Assembly (NCBI RefSeq): GCF_002119665.1
Contig: NZ_CP021111.1
Span: 5,084,001 to 5,148,000, forward strand
Direction of reading: 5' to 3'
Length of the DNA stretch: 64,000 bases
Source: Bordetella genomosp. 13
GTDB taxonomy: Bacteria > Pseudomonadota > Gammaproteobacteria > Burkholderiales > Burkholderiaceae_B
Shown here in pieces: positions 1-8,287 of this stretch; the stretch's first letter is position 1; each line of letters opens with the position of its first letter. The position numbers and the translations under genes were made by a program. The notes below the pieces were generated by a model. It was not told the DNA's origin. It did not search any database and saw only the letters and a program-made list of their open reading frames with translations.

Positions 1-222
1 GGCATGCCAGATCAGGTGGGCGCCGACGGTGTCCAGGCGTTCGACCCCTGTGAGGTCCCAGCGCATGTCATTGCCTACGCGATCGAGCGCCTGGCGGCGG
101 CTGGCGGCCACGCCCGGCTCGGCCAGCGCCTGCATGCTCCAGTCGCCGGCCAGATGGCAGGCGCCGCCGTCCTTGCGGACGGCCGGCATGGGGCGCGAGG
201 CGGAAGTGGACGGACGCGGCAT
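1..222 (-). CDS. MlaE/YrbE-family ABC transporter permease, N-terminal part (runs off left edge)
   Basis: Reading the minus strand from an ATG at 222 gives 74 open codons to the window edge. The visible part resembles the STAS-like N-terminal segment that precedes the permease domain in long MlaE-type proteins: it has a [14 protein letters not shown] core, close to the usual DLSGVxxLDTAGA signature. The permease domain itself lies outside the window. Such proteins form the inner-membrane part of an Mla-type lipid (phospholipid) transporter. The gene is divergent from birA with about 100 bp between starts. Family assignment rests only on this N-terminal motif. Confidence 0.65.
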   Translation of the reverse strand, partial: MPRPSTSASRPMPAVRKDGGACHLAGDWSMQALAEPGVAASRRQALDRVGNDMRWDLTGVERLDTVGAHLIWHA

Positions 223-322
223 CGAGTAACCGGGCAGTGGCGATTCCCCGATGATAAACGGCGCGGCGCGACCGCAGCGGCGTCGGCGCCGGCGAATGCG
301 CCCGTGGCCTACAATCGCCGCC

Positions 323-1177
323 ATGCCAGACCTAGCCTTTTCCGCCGACCTGCCCGCCCCCGAGATCCTGGCGAGCGCGCTGTCCGACCGCCTGGCGGCC
401 TTTCGCCGGATCGACTGGACGGCCGTCACCGGCTCGACCAACGCCGACCTGCTGGCGCGCGCCCGCGCCGCCGCGCCTGGACAAAAGCCCTGGCTGCTGG
501 GCGCCCACCAGCAGGAAAGCGGCCGCGGCCGCGCGGGGCGACCCTGGAAAAACCGCGCAGGCGCCACGCTGATGTTCTCGTGCGCGTTCGACGTGCATTT
601 GCCGGTGGCCAGCCTGGCGGCGCTGTCGCCGCTGGCCGGCATGGCCGCCTGCGAAGGCCTGCGCGTCCTGGCGGGCCCGGGCGCCTCGCGCCTAGGGGTC
701 AAGTGGCCCAACGACGTGCAATGGCGCGAGGCCAAGCTGGCCGGCGTGCTGGTCGAATCCGTACGCAATGCGGGCCGCCCCGAGACCGGACACACCGTGG
801 TGGTGGGCGTGGGCGTGAACCTGCGCGATGCCGCGGAGCTGTCGCTGGCGCTGCAGCGGCCGGTGGCCGATTGGACGCAGGTAGCCGCGCAATCCGGCGC
901 CCCCGGCGCCGAGCCGGCCGACCTGGTGTGCGCCATCGCGTCCGCGCTGCATGCCGCCATCGGCCAGGCGCAAGAGCTCATCGCCGACGGCTTCGCGGCC
1001 CGCTACGCGCGCGTCGACGCGCTTGCCGGTCGTGCCGTCAACGTGCTGGACCAGGGCAGCGTGGTGCACAGCGGCGTGGCCCAGGGCATCGACGAGCAGG
1101 GCCGCCTGCGGGTCGCCACGTCCTCGGGTACGCTACCGATTACCGTCGGCGAAATTTCCATCCGGCAGCAAGCATGA
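323..1177 (+). CDS. birA: Biotin--[acetyl-CoA-carboxylase] ligase BirA
   Basis: This 284-residue protein attaches biotin to the biotin carboxyl carrier protein through biotinyl-AMP, in the cytoplasm. The adenylate-binding loop GRGRAGRPW and the KWPNDV motif followed by KLAGVLVE are clear. It begins at the ligase domain with no N-terminal helix-turn-helix, so it is a monofunctional ligase rather than a repressor like E. coli BirA. The frame stays open upstream to 251, but that extra segment is an arginine-rich run unlike the family, so I take the ATG at 323. Its stop overlaps the coaX start (ATGA), suggesting translational coupling. Confidence 0.93.
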   Translation: MPDLAFSADLPAPEILASALSDRLAAFRRIDWTAVTGSTNADLLARARAAAPGQKPWLLGAHQQESGRGRAGRPWKNRAGATLMFSCAFDVHLPVASLAALSPLAGMAACEGLRVLAGPGASRLGVKWPNDVQWREAKLAGVLVESVRNAGRPETGHTVVVGVGVNLRDAAELSLALQRPVADWTQVAAQSGAPGAEPADLVCAIASALHAAIGQAQELIADGFAARYARVDALAGRAVNVLDQGSVVHSGVAQGIDEQGRLRVATSSGTLPITVGEISIRQQA

Positions 1178-1968
1178 TTCTGCTCATCGATTCCGGCAAC
1201 AGCCGGCTGAAGGTAGGTTGGCTGGATGCCTCCGACGCGGGCCAGCCGCGCGAACCCGTCGCCGCGGCATTCGACAACCTCGAGCCCGACGCGTTGCGCC
1301 AGTGGTTGGACACACTGGCCCTGGTTCCGCGGCGTGCCGTGGGCGTCAATGTGGCCGGTCAGGCGCGCGGCGACGCCATTGCCGCCGCCCTGCCGGCGGG
1401 CTGCCCGGTTACCTGGCTGCGCGCGCAGCCGCAGACCCTGGGACTGCGCAATGGCTACACGCGCCCCGAACAACTGGGCGCCGACCGCTGGGCCTCGATG
1501 CTGGGCGTGCGGGCGCGCCTGCCCCGCCCGCACAGACCTTTCGTGCTGGCAAGCTTCGGCACCGCCACCACCATCGACACAGTAGGCGGCGACGGCGTCT
1601 TTCCCGGCGGCCTGATCCTGCCCGGCCCGGCCATGATGCGCACCGCGCTGGCCAAAGGCACGGCCAACCTGCCGCTGGCAGAGGGACAGCTGAACGCGTA
1701 TCCCGTGGACACGCACCAGGCCATCGCCACCGGCATCGCGGCGGCGCAGGCCGGCGCCGTGGTGCGGCAGTGGCTGGCGGGCTGCGACCGCTACGGCAGC
1801 ATGCCGGACATCTATGTGGCAGGCGGCGGCTGGCCCGAGGTGCAGCCCGAAACCGAGCGCCTGCTGGCTCAGGCCTGCTCGGCCCTGGGACCGGCGCCCA
1901 CGCCGGTCTACCTGGACAGCCCCGTGCTGGACGGCCTGGCGGCCTGGGCCGCCGAACCCGACGCGTGA
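1174..1968 (+). CDS. coaX: Type III pantothenate kinase (Baf/CoaX)
   Basis: This 264-residue cytoplasmic kinase phosphorylates pantothenate, the first step of coenzyme A synthesis. Type III features are the N-terminal phosphate-binding DSGNSRLK, the GADRW motif near residue 100, the FGTATTID motif in the middle and the PGGLILPG segment after it. In Bordetella the same protein is known as Bvg accessory factor (Baf), found through its effect on toxin gene expression. It overlaps birA by four bases, and the birA-coaX order is the usual one in Burkholderiales. A small membrane peptide gene follows 14 bp later and is probably co-transcribed. Confidence 0.93.
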   Translation: MILLIDSGNSRLKVGWLDASDAGQPREPVAAAFDNLEPDALRQWLDTLALVPRRAVGVNVAGQARGDAIAAALPAGCPVTWLRAQPQTLGLRNGYTRPEQLGADRWASMLGVRARLPRPHRPFVLASFGTATTIDTVGGDGVFPGGLILPGPAMMRTALAKGTANLPLAEGQLNAYPVDTHQAIATGIAAAQAGAVVRQWLAGCDRYGSMPDIYVAGGGWPEVQPETERLLAQACSALGPAPTPVYLDSPVLDGLAAWAAEPDA

Positions 1969-1982
1969 TCCAAGGAAGCCTG

Positions 1983-2141
1983 ATGCGCATTCTGCTCGTG
2001 CTGATTCTGCTGGCGAACGTGTGGGCCTATGCCTTGGGCCAAGGCTGGCTGGGCCAGCCGCCCAGCGACGCGGGCCGCATGCCCGGCCGCATGGCACAGG
2101 AACTGAACGCCGATCGCGTGGCGGTAGCGCCGAGAAAATGA
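1983..2141 (+). CDS. Small membrane-anchored protein, possibly truncated SPOR-type protein
   Basis: A 52-codon frame starts 14 bp after coaX. Residues 1-20 form one hydrophobic helix (MRILLVLILLANVWAYALG), followed by a short polar tail containing a G-W-L-G-Q-P-P-S-D-A-G-R stretch. Related betaproteobacterial genes in this position, as I recall them, begin the same way but continue into a periplasmic SPOR domain. Here the frame stops after residue 52, and no SPOR continuation is evident in the other frames downstream. It may be a shortened relic or a genuine small protein. Confidence 0.5.
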   Translation: MRILLVLILLANVWAYALGQGWLGQPPSDAGRMPGRMAQELNADRVAVAPRK

Positions 2142-2212
2142 GGCGCTTGCAAGTCGGCCGCATGGCTGGCAGGCGCGCGGGTCCAGGGCGATCTGTCAGA
2201 CGCCCCACGGCA

Positions 2213-3139
2213 TCAAGAGGAAGCGGGACCCGGCTGACCTTCGGCGAATATCTGCTCGACCGATGAGGCCTGCAGAACGTTCAGGGTCCATGCCCCCAGT
2301 TGATCCGCTTCGGCCTCGTCCAGCTTGGCGCGCGCCAACGGAGACAAGCCGCCGAAGCGCTGGGTGATCTGCTGTTCTAGGACATGGCGAATGGCAAGCC
2401 GGCGGCCTTCCTCGCGCTCGTACTGCATTTCGGCTTGATGATCCATTTCGCCGATCTCGCGCAGCATGGCGCGGATGCGCAGTTCTTCTTCGGAACACAT
2501 CGATTCGAGGTCCCACAGCGCTTCGCGCACGGGTGGGTAGGTGATCCGGTTCATGACATCCTCATTCAGGTTGTGGCGCAGGCAGGCGACCCAGGCGTCC
2601 AGCGGAGGGAAACCGGTGCGCACCCGTTCGGCCTTGGGCAGTTCAACGACGTGAAGTTGCAGCATGTCGGCAAATTCTATGGACGGGCGCCGCGCATCGC
2701 GCAGGCTGAAGCGCCAATCAGCCTGGTCCGACACGTTTGCGCGACTATCCTGCCCCAGCAGCGCGATGCCGACCGCTGGCCGCAGCAACGCGTAACCCTG
2801 GCCCGCCCGCAGTTGCCCCGCCAGGCCGCGCGCCACGTAATACGTGTTGCGCGACGGCCAGTGCGAGGTCCAGCGCCCCTGCATCTCGACGATGAACAGC
2901 CAGCCGTTCGCATCCTGCGCAAGAATGTCGAACTCCACCCGTTTGCCGCCCGGATCGTCGGCCAATAAGTGGGGGTTCAGGATGCGCGTGATCCGTATGG
3001 GCGGCGCAGGATGGCGCACCGCATTGATCAGGTCCGACAGCAAGTGCGGCTGGCGGCAGAACAGCGCCTTGAATATCAGATCATTGGACAGCGACAACTT
3101 GCGGGATGCGCGTGACGAGCGGGCGGGGAACGGGGACAC
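2213..3139 (-). CDS. Rpn-family PD-(D/E)XK nuclease
   Basis: This 308-residue protein belongs to the Rpn (recombination-promoting nuclease / PDDEXK_2, formerly transposase_31) family. It has the N-terminal segment N-D-L-I-F-K-A-L-F, a nuclease core with V-E-F-D-I-L followed by F-I-V-E-M-Q (D and E-x-Q metal and catalytic positions), and a helical C-terminal half rich in E and R. The frame is open to 3424, but the homologous part begins at a GTG (3139) preceded by AGGAAG nine bases upstream, so I use that start. Family members cut DNA and vary rapidly among strains. A second, frameshifted copy of the family lies at 31468-32429. Confidence 0.8.
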   Translation of the reverse strand: MSPFPARSSRASRKLSLSNDLIFKALFCRQPHLLSDLINAVRHPAPPIRITRILNPHLLADDPGGKRVEFDILAQDANGWLFIVEMQGRWTSHWPSRNTYYVARGLAGQLRAGQGYALLRPAVGIALLGQDSRANVSDQADWRFSLRDARRPSIEFADMLQLHVVELPKAERVRTGFPPLDAWVACLRHNLNEDVMNRITYPPVREALWDLESMCSEEELRIRAMLREIGEMDHQAEMQYEREEGRRLAIRHVLEQQITQRFGGLSPLARAKLDEAEADQLGAWTLNVLQASSVEQIFAEGQPGPASS

Positions 3140-3257
3140 GATGGCGGCTTCCTGTGAGAGTGGGAACAGGAAACGCACTCTAGCGACGAGTACCGGCGGG
3201 CGAAATTGGATGGATTTGTCCCGTATGACGGCTCTGTCACCGGCCCCCCCGGCCGGT

Positions 3258-4559
3258 CTATCCGCGCGGGCGCGAGCAATCCAGCCAGGGCTGCAAGGCC
3301 TGCATCGTCCGCCGCGTGGCGCCGGCATGCGCCTGCGTGAAGGCCAGCGCGGCCGCCTGCATGGCCTGACGGCGAGGCGGGTCGCGCAGCAGCTCCAGCG
3401 CCGTATCCACGGCCGCGGCGGCATCCTGCACGCGCACTGCCGCGCCCGCCGCCAGCGCGTCGCGCACCGCCTGCTCGAAGTTGCGCGTATGCGGGCCCAC
3501 GATGACCGGCGTGCCGGCCGCGCAGGCCTCGATCAGGTTCTGCCCGCCCAGCGGCGCAAAGCTGCCGGCTACCACGGCCACGTCCGCGGCGGCGTAGTAG
3601 AAAGCCATCTCTCCCAACGAGTCGCCCAGCAGCACCGCTGTCTGCGGGCCCGGCGGCGAGCCGCCGGCCGAGCGCCGCTCCGTGGCCAGGCCCGCGGCAA
3701 GCAACCGCGCGTGGGCCTCGTCGAACCGCTGCGGATGGCGTGGAATCAGCAGGTACAGCGGATCGTTCGCCGCCCCCCCGATGCGGGCGCGCAGCGCCTG
3801 GACGAACATCTCGTCCTCGCCTTCGCGCGTGCTGGCCAGCGCGACAACCGGGCGGCCCAGCGCATCGCGCCATGCACGGCCGGCCTCCACTTGGCCGGGT
3901 GCGAGGGCCAGGTCGAACTTCAGGTTGCCGGTGACCTCGGCCATGCGCGCCCCCGCCTGGCGCAGGCGGCGCGCGTCGTCGTCAGTCTGCGCGAGCACGG
4001 CGTCCAGGCCGGCCAGCGCCTGGCGCAAGGCCGCGCCCAGCCACCGGGCCTGCCGCAGCGACGACTCTGAAAAGCGCGCGCTGACCAGCGTCATCGGCAC
4101 ATTGCGATCGCGCGCCGCGGCCAACAGATTCGGCCAGATCTCGCGCTCGACCAACACACCGCAGCGGGGCGCGTACCGGTCCAGGAACCGCGCCACCGAA
4201 CCGGGCAGGTCGTAGGGCAGCCACGCCTGGCGCAACTGGCCGCGTGCAATGGCATCGCCGAACAGGCGAGCGCCCTCCGCGCGGCCCGTGGCAGTGGTGT
4301 GGGTAAGCAGAACGGGCAAGCCGCGCTGCAGCAGCGCCTGCACCAGCGGCTGGGCCGCGCGGGTCTCGCCCAGGCTGACGGCATGGACCCACACGGGGTC
4401 CGTCAGTGCGCCGGGCGCCGCTTCGCCGTCCGGCCCGCCGAAACGGCCCGCCGACAGAATGCCCCATTGCCCGCCGGCGCGGCGGGCGCGGCGCCACATG
4501 TACAGCCACAGCAGCGGAGCCAGCATCCGCAATACCAGCGTGTAGACGCGGCGCGTCAT
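3258..4559 (-). CDS. waaA: 3-deoxy-D-manno-octulosonic acid (Kdo) transferase
   Basis: This 433-residue inner-membrane protein transfers Kdo from CMP-Kdo to the lipid A precursor at the cytoplasmic face. It has an N-terminal hydrophobic anchor (about residues 5-22), a GT-B fold of the GT30 family, the conserved H-A-V-S-L-G-E motif with its catalytic glutamate, V-E-R-E-I-W-P-N, and a C-terminal G-G-Q-N-L-I-E-A motif that binds the CMP-sugar. The start at 4559 (MTRRVYTLVL) fits the family better than the longer open frame to 4595. waaC lies just upstream on the same strand with a 76-bp gap, making a core-biosynthesis pair. Confidence 0.93.
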   Translation of the reverse strand: MTRRVYTLVLRMLAPLLWLYMWRRARRAGGQWGILSAGRFGGPDGEAAPGALTDPVWVHAVSLGETRAAQPLVQALLQRGLPVLLTHTTATGRAEGARLFGDAIARGQLRQAWLPYDLPGSVARFLDRYAPRCGVLVEREIWPNLLAAARDRNVPMTLVSARFSESSLRQARWLGAALRQALAGLDAVLAQTDDDARRLRQAGARMAEVTGNLKFDLALAPGQVEAGRAWRDALGRPVVALASTREGEDEMFVQALRARIGGAANDPLYLLIPRHPQRFDEAHARLLAAGLATERRSAGGSPPGPQTAVLLGDSLGEMAFYYAAADVAVVAGSFAPLGGQNLIEACAAGTPVIVGPHTRNFEQAVRDALAAGAAVRVQDAAAAVDTALELLRDPPRRQAMQAAALAFTQAHAGATRRTMQALQPWLDCSRPRG

Positions 4560-4635
4560 GTCAGCCGCGCCGGGTCGCGGCCAGCGGCTGGCCACGGCGG
4601 TCGGAACGATTGTGAGCGCCCAGGCCCGAGCATCT

Positions 4636-5652
4636 TCAGACGGCGGCCAGCGCCTGCTCGACCGAGGCCATCACGGCCTCGCGCGAGGGCGAGGCGCCGC
4701 GATCGCCCAGGCTGGCGGTGTAGTTCGAGCCGACCAGCGGCGTGCGCACCGGCGTGGACGCCCGATAGATGCCGATGGTGGGCCTTCCCAGGGCTGCGGC
4801 CAGGTGGGTCAGGCCGCTATCCAGGCCGACCATCATGCGTGAGCCCGCCAGCAGGCGTGCCACCGACGTCAGGTCCATGCGGGGCATCACTTCCACGCCG
4901 TCCATGCCCGCCACCAGCAGCCGCGCGCGCTGCGCCTCTTGCTCGTTGCCGGCCAGCAGCCGCAGCAGACAGCCCGCATCGCGCAGGCGGCGAAACACCG
5001 CGCGCCAGTCCTCTTCCGGCCACAGTTTGTCGTCGCGACTGGCCGACGGCATGATCACCGCGTAGCCCGGATCGCGGGCGCCCAGGTGCACCCGGCCACC
5101 GGCCGCTTCGGCGCCGGCGTCATACTGCGCCTGCGCGGCCTGCCGCACGAGCTGGTCCAGCCCGAAGTCCGGCTTGCCGGTGGGCTCGTAGCCGAACGTG
5201 AGCGATGCCAGCTTGCGTTGCCGCAACACCGCCGGCTGCCAGAATTCGACGCGATGGCGCACGTTGTAGAAGAGCGATGCCAATGGCTCGCGCGCCGACC
5301 GCCAGTCCAGCCCGTGGCGCACGCCCTTCGTCTGCCGCACCAGCCATGCCGATTTCAGCAGGGCCTGCATGTCGAGCACGACGTCATACTCTTCCGAACG
5401 CAGGCGCTGTGCCAGCGCGCGCCGCTCGGTCCGCACCTGCTCGGACCACCATGCCTTGCGCCAGCGGCGATGCGCCACGCGGATGACTTCGTTCACGGCG
5501 GGATGCCAGCCGGGGATTTCGGCGAAGGCCTCTTCGACGACCCAGTCGATACGGGCGTCAGGCACGTGACGCGCAATATCGGAGATGGCTGGCAGCATGT
5601 GCACCAGATCCCCGAGCGACGAGGTACGAACGATGAGAATACGGGTAGGCAT
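4636..5652 (-). CDS. waaC: Lipopolysaccharide heptosyltransferase I
   Basis: This 338-residue GT9 enzyme adds the first L-glycero-D-manno-heptose to Kdo of the inner core. Family signatures are the N-terminal ILIVRTSSLGDLVH motif, the donor-binding region around S-A-S-R-D-D-K-L-W-P, and the C-terminal GLDSGLTHLAAALG motif. The ATG at 5652 places the glycine-rich motif directly at the N-terminus as in homologues; the frame continues upstream to 5763 but without family resemblance. It is followed by waaA and is divergent from wecB across a 167-bp gap that should carry both promoters. Confidence 0.93.
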   Translation of the reverse strand: MPTRILIVRTSSLGDLVHMLPAISDIARHVPDARIDWVVEEAFAEIPGWHPAVNEVIRVAHRRWRKAWWSEQVRTERRALAQRLRSEEYDVVLDMQALLKSAWLVRQTKGVRHGLDWRSAREPLASLFYNVRHRVEFWQPAVLRQRKLASLTFGYEPTGKPDFGLDQLVRQAAQAQYDAGAEAAGGRVHLGARDPGYAVIMPSASRDDKLWPEEDWRAVFRRLRDAGCLLRLLAGNEQEAQRARLLVAGMDGVEVMPRMDLTSVARLLAGSRMMVGLDSGLTHLAAALGRPTIGIYRASTPVRTPLVGSNYTASLGDRGASPSREAVMASVEQALAAV

Positions 5653-5819
5653 CAACAGGAAGCCGGACGATAAATTCCAGCGAATGTACAACAAGACCTG
5701 AGCCCGCGTGCCGCGGGCAGAGGAAGTGGGCAAGGTAAAATCCCGACTTCGGACGGAGGCCATATTGCCGCCGCCACGATGTCATCCGCCGTCAGGCCGG
5801 AAATACATACCTTCCAAAC

Positions 5820-6959
5820 ATGAAGATTCTCACGGTATTCGGAACGCGCCCCGAGGCTATCAAGATGGCGCCAGTGGTCCACGCCTTGTCGCGCGACGCC
5901 GCGATCGAAGCAAAGGTATGCGTCACCGCGCAGCACCGCGAGATGCTCGACCAGGTGCTCGACCTGTTCGAAATCCAGCCCGATTTCGACCTTAACATCA
6001 TGCAGCCGGGTCAGGACATGACCGACGTCACCTGCGCGATTCTGTCGGGGATGCGCCGCGTATTCTCCGATTTCCGCCCGGATTGCGTGCTGGTGCATGG
6101 CGATACCGCCACCACACTGGCCACGACTCTGGCGTCGTACTATCAGAAGGTGGCGGTGGGCCACGTCGAGGCAGGGCTGCGTACTGGAGACCTGTATTCA
6201 CCCTGGCCCGAGGAAGCGAATCGCAAGCTTACCGGTGCGCTCGCCCGCCTGCATTTCGCGCCCACCGAAACGTCGCGCCAGAACCTGCTGCGTGAAGGCA
6301 TCGACGACGCTGGCATTGCCGTTACCGGCAACACGGTCATCGACGCGCTGATCTGGGTCAAACAGAAACTGGATTCCGATCCCGACCTGCGACAGCGTCT
6401 TGCCGCGCAATTCCCCTACCTGGACGGCAACCGCCGCATCGTGCTGATCACGGGCCACCGCCGAGAAAGCTTCGGCGCCGGCTTCGAGCGAATCTGCCAG
6501 GCCATCGCCCAGGCCGCCCAGCGCTTTCCCGATGTGGATTTCGTCTATCCGGTCCACCTCAATCCGAACGTACGCGAGCCGGTCAACCGTCTGCTGAGGG
6601 GCCACGACAACGTGCACCTGGCCGAGCCGCTGGATTACCTGCCCTTCGTGTACCTGATGGACCGCTCGCACATCATCCTGACCGACTCCGGCGGCATCCA
6701 AGAGGAAGCGCCCTCGCTGGGCAAGCCCGTGCTGGTGATGCGCGACACCACCGAACGACCTGAAGCGGTGGCGGCCGGCACGGTGCGGCTGGTCGGCACG
6801 GATGTCGAGGCCATCACCTCGCAGGTCGCGCTGCTGCTGACGGATGCTCGACAATACGAAAGCATGAGTTTCGCGCACAATCCTTACGGCGACGGACAGG
6901 CCAGCGCTCGCATTCTGGATCGTATCAAGCAAACCTTTTCAACACCGGCAATGCCGTGA
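5820..6959 (+). CDS. wecB: UDP-N-acetylglucosamine 2-epimerase (non-hydrolysing)
   Basis: This 379-residue cytoplasmic enzyme interconverts UDP-GlcNAc and UDP-ManNAc. It shows the full family pattern: [12 protein letters not shown] at the N-terminus, G-H-V-E-A-G-L-R-T near residue 115, T-G-H-R-R-E in the middle and [10 protein letters not shown] near residue 290. Length is typical. No UDP-ManNAc dehydrogenase (wecC) is visible in this window, so the product is either used as ManNAc or further processed by genes elsewhere; Bordetella wlbD, which acts on a related diacetamido sugar, is an alternative assignment. It overlaps the next membrane-protein gene by one base (TGATG). Confidence 0.9.
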   Translation: MKILTVFGTRPEAIKMAPVVHALSRDAAIEAKVCVTAQHREMLDQVLDLFEIQPDFDLNIMQPGQDMTDVTCAILSGMRRVFSDFRPDCVLVHGDTATTLATTLASYYQKVAVGHVEAGLRTGDLYSPWPEEANRKLTGALARLHFAPTETSRQNLLREGIDDAGIAVTGNTVIDALIWVKQKLDSDPDLRQRLAAQFPYLDGNRRIVLITGHRRESFGAGFERICQAIAQAAQRFPDVDFVYPVHLNPNVREPVNRLLRGHDNVHLAEPLDYLPFVYLMDRSHIILTDSGGIQEEAPSLGKPVLVMRDTTERPEAVAAGTVRLVGTDVEAITSQVALLLTDARQYESMSFAHNPYGDGQASARILDRIKQTFSTPAMP

Positions 6960-8287
6960 TGCCCGGGCGCATCCCTACCCAACTTTGGGAAAATGTTTGC
7001 GCGCTTGGCGTCCTTATTGCCGGCTTGTCGGCCAGACTTTGGGTCATCGCGCATATCCCGCTTGAACCGATATCGGATTTCAAGCGGTATTACATGGTGG
7101 CGGAAACGTTCGCCAATGTCGGCTCCTTATCAGCCGATGGATTTCCGTACATCATCCAGGGGCCGCTGTACCCTGTGATGCTCGGTTTGACCTTCAAGGC
7201 CTTCGGGCCGGGTGTTCTGCAGGGCCAGATACTGAACCTGCTCCTGTCGGCGGTAGCCATCATCTGTATCACCCTGGCCGCCCGGAACGTGTTGCGTCCG
7301 GGCTGGCTGCGTTTGGTTCCGCCGGCGTTGCTCGCGGCCCATCCCGGTGCCGTGCTGTATGTCAACGTGCTTGGTACGGAATGTCTCTCGTTGGCCGCGG
7401 TGGCCGCCGCAATACTGGCAAGTGTCTGCCGCGGCAGAAGCGCCGCAATCGCCCTGGGCGTACTGTTGGCCCTGCTTTCCTTGAATCGACCTCAGTTCCT
7501 GCCAGTGGTGCTCTTGTTTGTCCTGTTGCGCCGACCCGGTTTGCGCTCAATGGCCAGCGGCTTTGCATGGTGCGTCATACCGTTCATGCTGGCAATGACG
7601 CCCTGGACCCTACGGAACTACGCTGTTTTCGACAGATTCATTCCGACGAGCGCGAGCTCCGGGTACATTCTTCTCGTTAACAACAATGACGCGAACATCC
7701 ACAGCGGATGGATGCCGCTGACGAGCGTGGCAATATCCGACGAGGACAAGGCGAGGTTCGATCGGGATGGGGCCATTTCCTTCTTCGACGAGAGTGACGA
7801 AGGACTGAAAGTCCTGCGTTGGACGCCTGCCAACGACGCGCTGGCCCGTGAACTTGCTATCAAGTGGATCAAGGACCATCCGGCCAGATTCGCCGAGCTG
7901 GGCTGGAAGCGCATACAGACCACCATGTGGATGGACTATGGCGATATGCTCCTATGGCCCCTGCACGACGTGGGACCATCCCGCCCGCTATTCGAAGTGA
8001 CACGAGCCTTGGACCTGACTCTGTTCACTGTCGCGATCCTTGGGTTCCTGTACGCGGTGGTATACCGCCGCGATGGAACGTTGTGGCGCGCCTGCTTGAT
8101 TCCTGCTTTGGTCACCGCCGGTGGGCTGGCGGCCATTTTCGTGTTCGAAGGGCAAGGCCGGTATCTCTTGCCCATGATTCCCGCCGTTGCCCTCATGGTG
8201 TGTCTGGTGCGACCAAGGAGTTGGGTTGGCGCGCGCCAAACGATGGCGGGTACGCCGCCATACTCAGTGCGCGTCACTGCCTCATGA
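6959..8287 (+). CDS. GT-C-type membrane glycosyltransferase (GT39/ArnT-like)
   Basis: This protein has 442 residues and about ten predicted hydrophobic segments. After the first segment comes S-D-F-K-R-Y-Y, which sits where GT-C enzymes carry their catalytic acidic residue in the first periplasmic loop. A G-P-L-Y-P-V motif and a T-P-W-T-L-R-N-Y motif further on are common in dolichyl/undecaprenyl-phosphate-sugar mannosyltransferase-like proteins. It probably moves a sugar from a lipid-phosphate carrier onto a lipid-linked or periplasmic acceptor. Base composition looks less GC-rich than neighbours. A GTG at 6956 is possible, but ATG 6959 coupled to the wecB stop is more natural. Its 3' end overlaps the convergent fusion gene by 14 bp. 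Confidence 0.75.
   Translation: MPGRIPTQLWENVCALGVLIAGLSARLWVIAHIPLEPISDFKRYYMVAETFANVGSLSADGFPYIIQGPLYPVMLGLTFKAFGPGVLQGQILNLLLSAVAIICITLAARNVLRPGWLRLVPPALLAAHPGAVLYVNVLGTECLSLAAVAAAILASVCRGRSAAIALGVLLALLSLNRPQFLPVVLLFVLLRRPGLRSMASGFAWCVIPFMLAMTPWTLRNYAVFDRFIPTSASSGYILLVNNNDANIHSGWMPLTSVAISDEDKARFDRDGAISFFDESDEGLKVLRWTPANDALARELAIKWIKDHPARFAELGWKRIQTTMWMDYGDMLLWPLHDVGPSRPLFEVTRALDLTLFTVAILGFLYAVVYRRDGTLWRACLIPALVTAGGLAAIFVFEGQGRYLLPMIPAVALMVCLVRPRSWVGARQTMAGTPPYSVRVTAS

Noticed and set aside
4..1968. 654-residue frame covering birA and coaX
   Set aside because: Only its last 264 residues are a recognisable protein (CoaX); the rest is birA read in the wrong frame, rich in Arg/Ala/Gly as high-GC shadows are.
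2213..3139. Rpn gene as an insertion sequence transposase
   Set aside because: Although once named transposase_31, the family are PD-(D/E)XK nucleases; no terminal inverted repeats or target duplications flank either copy.
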